Source of the DNA: Clitoria ternatea
Lineage: Eukaryota > Streptophyta > Magnoliopsida > Fabales > Fabaceae
Direction of reading: 5' to 3'
Length of the DNA: 64,000 bases
Assembly (NCBI GenBank): GCA_037962975.1
Contig: CM075672.1
Coordinates: 55,250,501 to 55,314,500 of the forward strand
Both the position numbers and the translations under genes were made by a program. Under the pieces are notes generated by a model. That model was given only the letters and a program-made list of their open reading frames with translations, made no database searches and was not told where the DNA came from. The stretch's first letter is position 1. Each line of letters opens with the position of its first letter. Shown here piece by piece: positions 38,201 through 48,394 of this stretch.

Positions 38201-38577
38201 TGTTGGAACGAGTCGGCACCATGGCATACCGAATAGCATTACCGACCCACTTATCCCGATTGCACAACGTATTTCATGTGTCTCAACTAAGGAAGTATCT
38301 ACATGACCCCAGTCACACAATGCCTGACGATGAAGTGGAAGTCAAGGAAGACCTGACCACTGTGACTATACCAATCAGAATCATAGACCGATTGGTGAAG
38401 CGTTTGAGGAACAAAAACGTACAGCTAGTAGAAGTGGAGTGGCAACAAGGCAAGACTACCTCTCGTACCTGGGAACACGAAGACACCATGAGGCAGCAGT
38501 ACACAGAGTTGTTTACTAAGGTGAGTTACCGACTGAATTTCGAGGACGAAATTCTTTTGAGTGGGGGAGAACTGTAA
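35256..38577 (+). pseudogene. pol: Element D protease-RT-RNase H-integrase-chromodomain
   Basis: An 821-codon open stretch (35293-37758) holds VLGVDWLSANK (protease), LLVKKKDGTMRLCIDY, the RT box FIDDILVYS (near residue 298), RNase H YCDASG and YSDHKSLKYL, the integrase HHCC segment (HPGTTKMYHD..CITC) and VIVDRLTKSAHF. TAA at 37756-37758 replaces Gln. The same frame resumes to 38577 with the integrase tail and a chromodomain-like VEVEWQQGKTTSRTWEHED. The frame crosses the polypurine tract, and its stop TAA lies within the first bases of the 3' LTR. Confidence 0.93.
38559..38572 (+). other. Polypurine tract of element D
   Basis: GAGTGGGGGAGAAC lies immediately before the 3' LTR start TGTAACATCCC at 38573. 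Confidence 0.9.
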
Positions 38578-39066
38578 CATCCCAGTTCTGAAGTTAGATA
38601 CCGAATAAAAATTAAATGATAAGAAATTGAAAGTAAAGTAAAGAATTAGTTGTTAATCATAATCAATATAGTCTGAGAGTTAATGACAAGTTAATTGGAC
38701 TTAATTGATGGGATGTGGCTGTCTGTGATTGGCGGAAGGTGTGAGTGGACTGCGACTCACGCTTTACCATCCCACTCCTTCTCCTCGCATGCGTATATAT
38801 GTGCATATTCAGTATCACCGTGGGTGCAAAACTTCTCCCACTACTTCATCCTCTCTTTTTCTTTTTCGTCTCCATCTTCTTTCCTTTCCCCTGTTTCTGT
38901 TCGTCACGACGACAGTGCGGGAAGAAGGTCAGAGCCCCGACAGGTGAAGGACGATCGTTGAAGCAGAGGAAGAACAACACTCCAACCCCGAACCAAGTGC
39001 AGAGTACGATGGAGTGGAGAAAGGCTGAACGAATCAGTAGAAGGGCGTCAGATTCAACGTCGAAGA
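38573..39066 (+). repeat. 3' LTR of element D, left part
   Basis: This part matches 30981-31474 with scattered substitutions. It is interrupted by element E, and GAAGA (39062-39066) is the target duplication. Confidence 0.94.
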
Positions 39067-40318
39067 TGTTATTCTAGTGGCCTCCTATAACTCGAGAGGG
39101 GGGGGTGAATTGAGTTATGATAATTTTAAAATTTCTAAACGCACTTTTCTCAACTCTTAATTATGTTGTAATTAAGTGTAAAAGAATATGACAGTGCACA
39201 ACAGATTATATGAAATAAAAGACAGAGTGTAGGGTTGAGAAATTTGCAAACAGTATTTATACTGGTTCGGCCAACCACTGCCTACGTCCAGTCTTCTCAA
39301 TTCACCCTTGAGGATTCCACTATTGTCAAAAATAGTACACTAGTACTTCCACACTTTGGCACAACCTTGCCCTTGTGTGAAGTATCACCAAGAGTCTCAC
39401 TACTCTTGTATACAATACTTTGGGACACCTTCCCAAGCAACCAAGATTCTCACACTTGTAGTAAAGTGAACAAAGAAATACTCTCTTATTTAGAGCATAT
39501 GGACAAATTGAAGAGCAATAATAAGTAGAAACTCTACTTAGAAGAATATGGCCTTTAATGGTCTTAAGAGAGAATTGGAAGAATTGGTGTATTTTTGCAA
39601 ATGAAGAGCATCCCTATTTATAGTGTTAGAGAGGCCTTCAAGAGGTGTGAATTTAATGAATAAAATATTCAAAAAGGTACCTCTTGAATAAAATAATAAT
39701 TTATGAAAAGATATAAGGTTTCATCAATGTGTTTCTCGAATAGATGTAATGTTTCAGCCTTTCAGACTTGGTGGTAATCGATTACCATAAGTATGTAATC
39801 GATTACGTGAATTTAAAACCTCATCTTAACATGACCGTTAGTATGTAATCGATTACAATAACCAAGTAATCGATTACTTGGTCAGTTTTTTTAAACGTTT
39901 GCTGAAACATTGACTTTTAAATCATTTCAAAACATGGTAATCGATTACTCTTTTTAGGTAATCGATTACTCTTAAAAAAAACATGCTTTAAATCTTTTTT
40001 AAGACATGGTAATCGATTACTGTTTTAACGTAATCGATTACTTGAATCAGTTTTTGAAGTTAATACGTTGAAATCTCTTTATTTTGTATTTCAAAATGTC
40101 TTTAGACCTGGTAATTGATTACTTAACTGAGATAATCAATTACGGTTATTAAAATTCAGACTTTGGTAAAATCTTAAGTCATTGATTATTATTATTATTT
40201 TTAATGGCCATATTTTTCTTTAATAGAGTCTTACTATGATTCTGCCTTGGTGTTGAATCTTCATGCTCGATCTTTGGCATTTAGTCTTTGTCATTATCAA
40301 AATCCTTTATGGTCTTCA
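39067..40318 (-). repeat. 3' LTR of element E
   Basis: The LTR runs on the plus strand from TGTTATTC to GGTCTTCA. Against the 5' LTR I noticed about four substitutions and a one-base difference in a G-run. A TATAAATAG box is at 39614-39622 (minus). Five ATCGAT palindrome pairs occupy 39776-40143, in the U3 part. Confidence 0.95.
39776..40143. repeat. Five ATCGAT palindrome pairs in E 3' LTR
   Basis: GTAATCGATTAC pairs start at 39776/39797, 39845/39866, 39937/39958 and 40009/40030. A decayed pair lies at 40111/40132. All five have exactly 21 bp between starts, with unrelated 9-bp spacers. The same array is at 48025-48394 in the 5' LTR. Confidence 0.96.
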
Positions 40319-40331
40319 TTCTCCCCCTTTT
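40319..40331 (-). other. Polypurine tract of element E
   Basis: On the minus strand AAAAAGGGGGAGAA lies directly upstream of the 3' LTR. Further A/G-rich runs (AGGGGGAGA, AGGGGGAGAT) occur near 40457-40545, so extra internal polypurine tracts are possible. Confidence 0.8.
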
Positions 40332-40748
40332 TGATGATGACAATTACCTGTATACTTCTGTACAAAAATTGGTGCATGTTACTTTTAAGATTAATTTCTT
40401 TTTGTTTGTTGTATTTGATTGGTCCTTGTGTTGTACTTTTTTTTTTATACTAAAGGTACTCTCCCCCTGAGTTTTTGCAGTGTTTGCCAATGATTGATTT
40501 GATGCCAATGATTACAATGATTGCTATATCTCCCCCTTTGTCATTATCAAAAAGAATAATAAAAAATTGTAAAGTGCAATGGATAGTATATATATTGATG
40601 AAACGTAAACAGACAACCAACAAGAGGACTTGTTTTTCATAAACAAAAACGGAAATTATATAGTGATAGCCCACAAAACCAGAAGACTTGTGGGGCATAA
40701 ACACAAATAGAAATTATTTAATAACAGCCAATAAAGCAGAAAGATAGA
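40332..40748 (-). other. Non-coding tail between third ORF and 3' LTR of E
   Basis: About 420 bp of AT-rich sequence contains two more CTCCCCCT-type tracts (minus-strand purine runs). There is no credible frame. It is the probable 3' untranslated part of the element's transcript. Confidence 0.5.
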
Positions 40749-41810
40749 CTATTCGGATGGTGGTGGAAAACGGGAGAGGAGAGTCTGCATGGTGCTGTCC
40801 ACATGATCAAAACGGTCACGAACATAAGAACGGAGGGACTGGAGTTCGGTGGCAAGGTCAGTCATGGAAAGAGAGCCGGGTACAGGATCAGGATCCCGAG
40901 GAGGAGCAGAATGTTTGGGAATCCATTCGCCTTCAGCGGTTTGCTTATATCCAAACGAAGAGAGAGCAGTTTTGCCAATGGCAAAGGATCGCTGAGGCTT
41001 GATGCACAGTTCATCAGAGATAGGAACATTGAAGTGACAAAGAATTCGGGTAATGAGTCCAGCATATGGAAGGGGAGCGTTGGCTTTCAGAGCCTTCTTC
41101 ATGCGATAGCGAATAAGAGTAGTCCAGATAAGAGGACGAACAGTTAAGAGAGACCACATAAGAACCAAATCTTCCTCAGTAATCTGGGCCAAATTTGTGG
41201 TGCGAGGAACCAGAATGCGAACCAGAATGTAGTGCATGACCCTGCAACTAAACGAAAGAGAGCCAGCCAAGAGGCGGCCAGCACATTCAGCAGTCTCAGA
41301 ACACACAAGACGACGGGCTTCAAGAGTGTTAAAGTCATGTTCCCAGTTTTTAGAGAGGTGACCTTCATAATGTTCTCCGACCGACGGAAGTTCAGTGAGT
41401 TCATAAAAGATGCCAGAATCAATAACAATGGGGACCTTCTTGACTTCAGAAATTAAGCATCCATTAGTAATCTGAAGATTGGAGTAGAACAGACGGACCA
41501 GATCAGGATAGTGATCCTCTTTGATGGTGAGGAATGGGATGAGGTTCTGAATATCAAAAAATTGATAGCAGTCAACATTTTCGATTATTGGAAGATCAAT
41601 GCATTTAGGGTCAATAATGTCTCGGCAATGAAACAAAGAGTAAAAACGTGTTTGTTGAGCAGAATTGGAGAAGAATTCCACAAAGGTATGAAGGGAAGGA
41701 TTGGGTGTAGGCTGATCAGAGGAAGAAGAGGAGCCAAGAGTCCTCTTTTTCTTGGTGGGAACAGCAGGTGAAAGTGGGGTGGGAGTGTAAGTAGGAGAAT
41801 GGTCAGCCAT
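40749..41810 (-). CDS. Envelope-like third ORF of element E
   Basis: The open frame reaches 42140 (463 codons), but I prefer ATG at 41810. That start (MADHSPTYTPTPLSP) has a CCATGGC context, and the upstream part is filled by ATCGAT palindromes that merely encode VIDY. The preferred product is about 353 residues: a Ser/Pro-rich start, a globular middle (FFSNSAQQTRFYSLFHCRD, RLFYSNLQITNG, IPFLTIKEDHYPDLV) and a short C-terminal segment that could be coiled (ATELQSLRSYVRDRF). This resembles the domain annotated in legumes as envelope-like or putative plant transposon protein. No clear signal peptide or fusion segment is visible, so an envelope role is inherited labelling, not shown. Intact. Confidence 0.7.
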   Translation of the reverse strand: MADHSPTYTPTPLSPAVPTKKKRTLGSSSSSDQPTPNPSLHTFVEFFSNSAQQTRFYSLFHCRDIIDPKCIDLPIIENVDCYQFFDIQNLIPFLTIKEDHYPDLVRLFYSNLQITNGCLISEVKKVPIVIDSGIFYELTELPSVGEHYEGHLSKNWEHDFNTLEARRLVCSETAECAGRLLAGSLSFSCRVMHYILVRILVPRTTNLAQITEEDLVLMWSLLTVRPLIWTTLIRYRMKKALKANAPLPYAGLITRILCHFNVPISDELCIKPQRSFAIGKTALSSFGYKQTAEGEWIPKHSAPPRDPDPVPGSLSMTDLATELQSLRSYVRDRFDHVDSTMQTLLSRFPPPSE

Positions 41811-42506
41811 GGAGTGCAAAACGGAGGAAGAACGAGATGAAGAAGATGGTGAATAGTGAAAAATGAGAGTGAAAGGGATGGCTTTTAACTGAGTCGAATG
41901 GAGGTAATCGATTACTTTTTCAGCGTATGTATATTGTAATCGATTACGGGAAGTGGAATGGACAAGTAACTGATGGTAATCGATTACAAATTGATAGTGA
42001 GAGGGATGTAATCGATTACAGGGCAGTTCACGCGTTTTTGAAATGTCACAGGGGTCATGAGGGGACGTGCCTGTGGCGTGGGAAATCGTGTGGAGATAGT
42101 GGGAAATGGGAAGGCTGACGGTTTCAGTGATGGGATGCATATTAAATGATCTTGGTTGTATTTTAAAGTGGAAGGGATAATGGAATATTATATTATGTGG
42201 TAGTTACGAGGAAAAAAGAATTAAGATACAAGATGTGAATGTTCCGAATATAGAGAGGCAGAGAATATATATCATTTAATTAATTTTTTAAGAAAACGTA
42301 ACGTGCAGAACTCTTGGAGAAGTCACATCATGGATAGTGGTAATCGATTACATACGGTGTGTAATCGATTACTTAAGCGTAAGTTACTGTTCCACGTGGA
42401 GTTTTCACCTGTGTGTCTTCTGAAAATATATGATAATCGATTACGTGTTGCATGTAATCGATTATAGACTAGTTTTTTTGCATGATAATAGTTGTTTTAA
42501 TCAATT
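41811..42506 (-). other. Pol-to-ORF3 spacer of element E with palindrome pairs
   Basis: Four GTAATCGATTAC pairs lie here: 41904/41936 and 41976/42008 (32 bp apart each), 42340/42361 and 42433/42454 (21 bp each). They are the same motif as in the LTR U3, placed just upstream of the third ORF. The region otherwise has no coding signal. It could hold a promoter or splice signal for ORF3; that is inference. Confidence 0.75.
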
Positions 42507-45500
42507 TTATGAGAAATTTATGATGCCTAACTCATTTCTAAGATTGAAAAAGTGTTCTTTAGGCAAAGGTTTTGTGAATATATCTGCGAGTTGCTTATGG
42601 GTCTCAATAAATTCTAATATACAATCACCTTTTTGAACATGATCTCTAAGGAAGTGATGTCTGATTTCTATATGCTTAGTCCTTGAGTGTTGTACGGGAT
42701 TTTTAGAAAGGTTTATTGCACTAGTATTGTCGCACTTAATAGGGATATGATCTAAATTAATTCCGTAATCTAATAGTTGTTGTTTCATCCATAAGATTTG
42801 AGCGCAACAGCTACCAGCAGCGACATACTCAGCTTCTGCTGTGGATAAGGCGACACTATTTTGCTTTTTACTGTACCAGGATACTAAGGCTGACCCTATT
42901 AGATGGCAAGTACCACTGGTACTTTTTCTATCAGTTCTACATCCTGCAAAGTCAGAATCGGAATACCCGACTAGATTGCAAGATGTTCCCTTAGGGTACC
43001 ATAGTCCTAGATTTCCTGTACCTATTAAATATCTCATGATTCTCTTTACTGCTTTTAGATGAGATTCTTTTGGATTAACTTGGAATCTAGCACAGAGACA
43101 GACACTAAACATGATATCAGGCCTACTTGCAGATAAATATAGTAGTGATCCGATCATACCTCGATACATTTTAGCGTCAATGGATTTCCCAGCTTCATCT
43201 TTATCAAGATAGGTAGATGTGCTCATGGGTGTTGAGATGTTTTTGGCATTCATCATTCCGAATCGAGTCAATAGTTCCTTGCAATACTTTGATTGATTGA
43301 TGAATATACCTTCTTTAGCTTGCTTAATTTGTAGCCCAAGGAAGAAGTTCAGTTCTCCCATCATGGACATTTCAAATTCGCTCTGCATTGCTAGGGAAAA
43401 TTCCTTACACAGATTTTCGTTAGTTGATCCAAAGATGATATCGTCAACATATATTTGAACCAGGAGAATATTATTGTCATTTCTTTTGATGAATAAGGTT
43501 GTGTCTACCTTTCCTCTGTTGAAGTTATTTTCTAGCAGAAATTTACTTAGTCTATCATACCATGCTCGGGGTGCTTGTTTAAGACCATATAATGCTTTCT
43601 TCAATTTAAACACATGGTCAGGAAATTTTTCACTTTCAAAGCCCGGTGGTTGACATACATATACTTCTTCATTTATATATCCATTTAAGAATGCGCTTTT
43701 TACATCCATTTGAAATAATTTAAAGTCCATATATGATGCAAAAGCTAAAAGCATTCTTATAGCTTCTAATCTAGCCACTGGAGCATAGGTTTCTTCATAA
43801 TCTATGCCTTCCTCTTGATTGTATCCCTTAGCCACCAACCTTGCCTTATTTCTTATGATTATTCCATGTTCATCCATTTTATTTTTAAAAACCCATTTAG
43901 TTCCTATAATTTGATGGTTGGTAGGTTTTGGGACTAGTTCCCATACTTGATTTCTTTCAAATTGGTTTAATTCTTCTTGCATGGCTATTATCCAATTTTC
44001 ATCATCTGTTGCTTCCATAATATTTCTAGGTTCTATTTGTGATACGAATGCCATAGAATTGCATGCATTTCTAAGAGATTTTCGAGTTGTTACCCCTTTT
44101 GATATATCACCTATGATGTTGTCAATGGGGTGGTTCTTGTTGAACTTCCATTCTTTGGGTAGATCATTACTTGATGTTGGATTATCACCTTGACTGCTTA
44201 TGTGGTCTTCCTTCTTTTTATCAATTTGAATTTGTTCCAAAGTATCTGTAATGTCTTCTAAAGATCTTTCTACACTAGAAGGGTTAGATTCATCAAAGGT
44301 AACATGAACAGATTCTTCAATGGTTTGTGTCCTTTTGTTATATATCCTAAATGCTTTGCTTGATGAAGAATATCCAAGAAAAATTCCTTCATCGGCTTTA
44401 GCATCGAATTTTCCTAGGTTATCCTTTCCATTATTTAGTACAAAGCATTTACATCCAAATACATGCAAATGGGATACATTTGGTTTCCTTCCGTTATATA
44501 GTTCATAGGGTGTTTTCTTCAGAATAGGTCTAATTAATACCCTATTCATAACATAACATGCAGTACTAACTGCATCAGCCCAAAAATATTTAGGGAGATT
44601 ATTCTCATTAAGCATTGTTCTAGCTAATTCCTCTAATGATCTATTCTTCCTCTCAACTACTCCATTTTGTTGAGGGGTCCTAGGGGCTGAGAAGTTGTGT
44701 TTGATTCCATATTTATCACAAAATTTTTCAAATGATCTATTTTCAAATTCCCCTCCATGATCGCTCCTTCTGCTAATAATTCTAAAATCTTTTTCATTTT
44801 GGACTATCTTAGCTAGCCTTTTAAAGGATGAGTAAGCCTCATTTTTATTTTTCAAAAATAGAGTCCAGGTGAATCTTGAAAAGTCATCAACAATTACTAG
44901 GGCATAATAGTTACCACCAAAACTTTTAGTTCTTGATGGTCCAAATAGATCCATATGTAGTAATTGCAGAGGCTTAGTTGTAGAGACAATATTTTTTGAT
45001 TTAAAAGATATTTTTACCTGTTTACCCTTTTGACAGGCATCACACATTTTATCTTTTACAAATTTTAATTTTGGTACCCCTATGACTAGATCTTTTTTAA
45101 TTATTTTATCTAAGTGATCCATGTGTATGTGTGCTATCCTTCTATGCCAAAGCCATGGATCTTCCTCATGAGTTATTAAACATCGGGCTTGGCTAGATGA
45201 CAAATTATCCAAGTTTATCATGTAAATATTATTGATTCTTTTTCCAATAAATTTTATAGTGTCATTATCTTTTTCTTTAATTATGCATGTGTCAGAATTA
45301 AATATGACATGGTTACCTTTGTCGCACAGTTGACTTATGCTTATCAAGTTGTGCTTTAGTCCTTCGACATACAGCACATTGTCAATAGAGGTTGTAGGAT
45401 CTTTTCCAACTTTTCCTACTCCAAGGATTTTTCCTTTGTTGTTGTCGCCGTAGGTGACGTATCCTTCTTCCTTCTTAATTAGTGAGGAGAATTTTGATAT

Positions 45501-45581
45501 ATCTCCTGTCATGTGCCTGGAGCAGCCACTGTCAAGATACCAGCTTGACTGTCTACTGACCAAGCATACCTGCAACGAAGA
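42507..45581 (-). CDS. pol: Element E pol (protease-integrase-RT-RNase H)
   Basis: About 1,022 codons are open, in the same frame as gag and separated from it by one TAA. Numbering from the TTG codon at 45575: protease YLDSGCSRHM (Asp15); integrase zinc-binding H144..C178-x2-C181; integrase core Asp209 (HMDLFGP), Asp272 (SDHGGEF), Glu308 (NGVVERKN); RT VAKGYNQEEGIDY and YVDD at 709-712; RNase H GYSDSDFAGC, LSTAEAEYVA and a KHIEIRHHF box. No internal stop or frameshift is visible. There is no ATG near the start, so translation probably needs readthrough or another route past the gag stop. Confidence 0.93.
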   Translation of the reverse strand, partial: SSLQVCLVSRQSSWYLDSGCSRHMTGDISKFSSLIKKEEGYVTYGDNNKGKILGVGKVGKDPTTSIDNVLYVEGLKHNLISISQLCDKGNHVIFNSDTCIIKEKDNDTIKFIGKRINNIYMINLDNLSSSQARCLITHEEDPWLWHRRIAHIHMDHLDKIIKKDLVIGVPKLKFVKDKMCDACQKGKQVKISFKSKNIVSTTKPLQLLHMDLFGPSRTKSFGGNYYALVIVDDFSRFTWTLFLKNKNEAYSSFKRLAKIVQNEKDFRIISRRSDHGGEFENRSFEKFCDKYGIKHNFSAPRTPQQNGVVERKNRSLEELARTMLNENNLPKYFWADAVSTACYVMNRVLIRPILKKTPYELYNGRKPNVSHLHVFGCKCFVLNNGKDNLGKFDAKADEGIFLGYSSSSKAFRIYNKRTQTIEESVHVTFDESNPSSVERSLEDITDTLEQIQIDKKKEDHISSQGDNPTSSNDLPKEWKFNKNHPIDNIIGDISKGVTTRKSLRNACNSMAFVSQIEPRNIMEATDDENWIIAMQEELNQFERNQVWELVPKPTNHQIIGTKWVFKNKMDEHGIIIRNKARLVAKGYNQEEGIDYEETYAPVARLEAIRMLLAFASYMDFKLFQMDVKSAFLNGYINEEVYVCQPPGFESEKFPDHVFKLKKALYGLKQAPRAWYDRLSKFLLENNFNRGKVDTTLFIKRNDNNILLVQIYVDDIIFGSTNENLCKEFSLAMQSEFEMSMMGELNFFLGLQIKQAKEGIFINQSKYCKELLTRFGMMNAKNISTPMSTSTYLDKDEAGKSIDAKMYRGMIGSLLYLSASRPDIMFSVCLCARFQVNPKESHLKAVKRIMRYLIGTGNLGLWYPKGTSCNLVGYSDSDFAGCRTDRKSTSGTCHLIGSALVSWYSKKQNSVALSTAEAEYVAAGSCCAQILWMKQQLLDYGINLDHIPIKCDNTSAINLSKNPVQHSRTKHIEIRHHFLRDHVQKGDCILEFIETHKQLADIFTKPLPKEHFFNLRNELGIINFS

Positions 45582-47261
45582 TTAAATTTTTATCTTAGGT
45601 ACCCATATTTTCTTGGGTCCTTGAAGGTTAGAATTTGATGGTACTTGCTTCCTAATCCAAATCTTGTTTGAATTTTGAATTCCATTTTCTCTTATTTTAC
45701 ATGTAGATGCTGTATGACCCTTTCTTCCACAGTGATAACATTTAACAAAAGGACTAGTTGATATCTTTTGAGGTATAAAGAAATTTTTATACAATTTTTG
45801 CTTTTTAGAGGGATCAAAACCTAGTCCAGCCTTATTAAGGTGGCATCCTTGTTTTCCAAGGAGTATGTCTAGGTTGTCTCTTCCCATAGTAAATTTTGCT
45901 AAAGTATTTTTTAAATCATTGACTTCTTGAGAAAGCTTTTGACATGTAATGCATGATTGATTGCATGTGATCCTAGTTCTCAGATTGTTTTCTAGGTTTA
46001 CTTTTTCTATTTTGACTTGTCCTAACTCTTCATGTAACTTTGAAACATTTTCTTCTAGATTTTGATTAATACTTTTAATATTTAAAAATTTCTTAGCAAG
46101 TTTTTGATATTCTTCATGAAGTTCTTCAAATGCCTCTTGCAATTCATCGAATGTAGGGTTTGAGTCATTTACCTCTTCGGTGTTAGTCATTAAGCAAAGG
46201 TTAGCTTCTTCTTGATCTGATTCCTCAGAGGAGCTTAGATCGTTGTCATCCCAAGCAATATATGCTCTTCTCTTATTTTTGAAATGCTTCTTTTCTTGTT
46301 TGTCCATATTCTTGTTTAGGGTTGGACATTCCATCTTCATATGTCCAAACTTTCCACATTCAAAACATTTTGGACCTTGATTGGCTTCATCATTCTTTTT
46401 GAAGGGCTTTCTGAAGTTTGGTCTTCTCTGCCCTTCTTTCTTCTTAAGAAATCTATTGAACCTTCGGACTAGCATTCCAAACTCCTCTGTATCATCCGTA
46501 CTTTTGTTTTCCTCCATGTTTTCATCATCACTTTCATTTGTTGTTTGTATTGAGGTTTTGAGGGCAATACTTCTTCTCTTTTTATCCCCTTCTTCATGTT
46601 GATTTAGCCTGGTTAGTTCAAGTTCATGTTCCTGTAGTTTACCAAACAGAGTAGCAAGTGACATGGTTGCCAAGTCTCGTGATTCTGATATAGCTGTTAC
46701 TTTTGGTTGCCACTCCCTGTTTAAACATCTTAAAACTTTGTCAATTAAATCTTCGTTAGAGAAGGTTTTTCCTAAGCATGCAAGATGATTGATTATGTGT
46801 GTAAATCTCTTTTGCATATCCTGTATATTTTCATTATTGTTCATCCTGAATAATTCATATTCCCTAGTTAGAGTATTTATTCTTGATCTCTTAACTTCGG
46901 TTGTTCCCTCGTGAGTTACTTCCAAGGTATCCCACATTTCTTTTGCAGTTTTGCAATTGGATATTCTAAAGTATTCATCCATTCCTAAGGCTGAGGTTAT
47001 TATATTTTTGGCCTTGAGGTTGTATTGTACTTTTGTTTTGTCTGCATCAGTCCATTCACTTCTTGGTTTAATCATGGTTACTTCTTCAACTACTTTGGTT
47101 GGTATGAATGGACCATTCTCAATGGAGTCCCATATGTCTACATCAATAGCTTCTATGAATATTTGCATACGGGTTTTCCAGTATTGGTATCCTACACCAT
47201 TAAATACAGGAGGTCTATGGATGGAATTTCCCTTGGGGAAGACAGGGTTGGGAGAGGCCAT
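45582..47261 (-). CDS. gag: Element E gag
   Basis: 559 codons starting at ATG 47261 (MASPNPVFPKGNSIH). It has an N-terminal gag domain with PPVFNGVGYQYWKTRM, the copia gag segment near residues 60-230, a charged linker, a CCHC knuckle CFECGKFGHMKMEC, a long probable coiled coil (FDELQEAFEELHEEYQKL onward), and a second knuckle CYHCGRKGHTASTC near the C-terminus. The coiled coil between two knuckles suits the large gags of the SIRE lineage. It ends with TAA at 45582-45584; pol follows in phase. Intact. Confidence 0.93.
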   Translation of the reverse strand: MASPNPVFPKGNSIHRPPVFNGVGYQYWKTRMQIFIEAIDVDIWDSIENGPFIPTKVVEEVTMIKPRSEWTDADKTKVQYNLKAKNIITSALGMDEYFRISNCKTAKEMWDTLEVTHEGTTEVKRSRINTLTREYELFRMNNNENIQDMQKRFTHIINHLACLGKTFSNEDLIDKVLRCLNREWQPKVTAISESRDLATMSLATLFGKLQEHELELTRLNQHEEGDKKRRSIALKTSIQTTNESDDENMEENKSTDDTEEFGMLVRRFNRFLKKKEGQRRPNFRKPFKKNDEANQGPKCFECGKFGHMKMECPTLNKNMDKQEKKHFKNKRRAYIAWDDNDLSSSEESDQEEANLCLMTNTEEVNDSNPTFDELQEAFEELHEEYQKLAKKFLNIKSINQNLEENVSKLHEELGQVKIEKVNLENNLRTRITCNQSCITCQKLSQEVNDLKNTLAKFTMGRDNLDILLGKQGCHLNKAGLGFDPSKKQKLYKNFFIPQKISTSPFVKCYHCGRKGHTASTCKIRENGIQNSNKIWIRKQVPSNSNLQGPKKIWVPKIKI

Positions 47262-47300
47262 TTCTACTTCTTGAAGTTTCTAAACTTTATACAAGAAGCT

Positions 47301-47313
47301 AGCTTTGATACCA
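47301..47313 (-). other. Primer binding site of element E
   Basis: TGGTATCAAAGCT on the minus strand lies two bases from the 5' LTR. It is an iMet-type site with differences at the 3' side. Confidence 0.82.
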
Positions 47314-47864
47314 CTTGTTATTCTAGTGGCCTCCTATAACTCGAGAGGGGGGGGGGTGAATTGAGTTATGATAATTTTAAAATTTCTAAAAGCACTTTTC
47401 TCAACTCTTAATTATGTTGTAATTAAGTGTAAAAGAATATGACAGTGCACAACAGATTATATGAAATAAAAGACAGAGTGTAGGGTTGAGAAATTTGCAA
47501 ACAGTATTTATACTGGTTCGGCCAACCACTGCCTACGTCTAGTCTTCTCAAGTCACCCTTGAGGATTCCACTATTGTCAAAAATAGTACACTAGTACTTC
47601 CACACTTTGGCACAACCTTGCCCTTGTGTGAAGTATCACCAAGAGTCTCACTACTCTTGTATACAATACTTTGGGACACCTTCCCAAGCAACCAAGATTC
47701 TCACACTTGTAGTAAAGTGAACAAAGAAATACTCTCTTATTTAGAGCATATGGACAAATTGAAGAGCAATAATAAGTAGAAACTCTACTTAGAAGAATAT
47801 GGCCTTAAATGGTCTTAAGAGAGAATTGGAAGAATTGGTGTATTTTTGCAAATGAAGAGCATCC

Positions 47865-47873
47865 CTATTTATA
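47865..47873 (-). promoter_or_regulatory. TATA box of element E
   Basis: TATAAATAG followed by GGATGC on the minus strand is a near-perfect plant TATA box at a normal U3/R position. It is kept in the 3' LTR at 39614-39622. Confidence 0.65.
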
Positions 47874-48024
47874 GTGTTAGAGAGGCCTTCAAGAGGTGTG
47901 AATTTAATGAATAAAATATTCAAAAAGGTACCTCTTGAATAAAATAATAATTTATGAAAAGATATAAGGTTTCATCAATGTGTTTCTCGAATAGATGTAA
48001 TGTTTCAGCCTTTCAGACTTGGTG

Positions 48025-48394
48025 GTAATCGATTACCATAAGTATGTAATCGATTACGTGAATTTAAAACCTCATCTTAACATGACCGTTAGTATGTAAT
48101 CGATTACAATAACCAAGTAATCGATTACTTGGTCAGTTTTTTTAAACGTTTGCTGAAACATTGACTTTTAAATCATTTCAAAACATGGTAATCGATTACT
48201 CTTTTTAGGTAATCGATTACTCTTAAAAAAAACATGCTTTAAATCTTTTTTAAGACATGGTAATCGATTACTGTTTTAACGTAATCGATTACTTGAATCA
48301 GTTTTTGAAGTTAATACGTTGAAATCTCTTTATTTTGTATTTCAAAATGTCTTTAGACCTGGTAATTGATTACTTAACTGAGATAATCAATTAC
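48025..48394. repeat. ATCGAT palindrome pairs in E 5' LTR
   Basis: Same five pairs as in the 3' LTR, identical in sequence and in 21-bp spacing. Confidence 0.95.

Noticed and set aside
41811..42140. N-terminal extension of the third ORF of element E
   Set aside because: Open in frame, but composed of palindrome motifs that encode VIDY; the ATG at 41810 has a better context.
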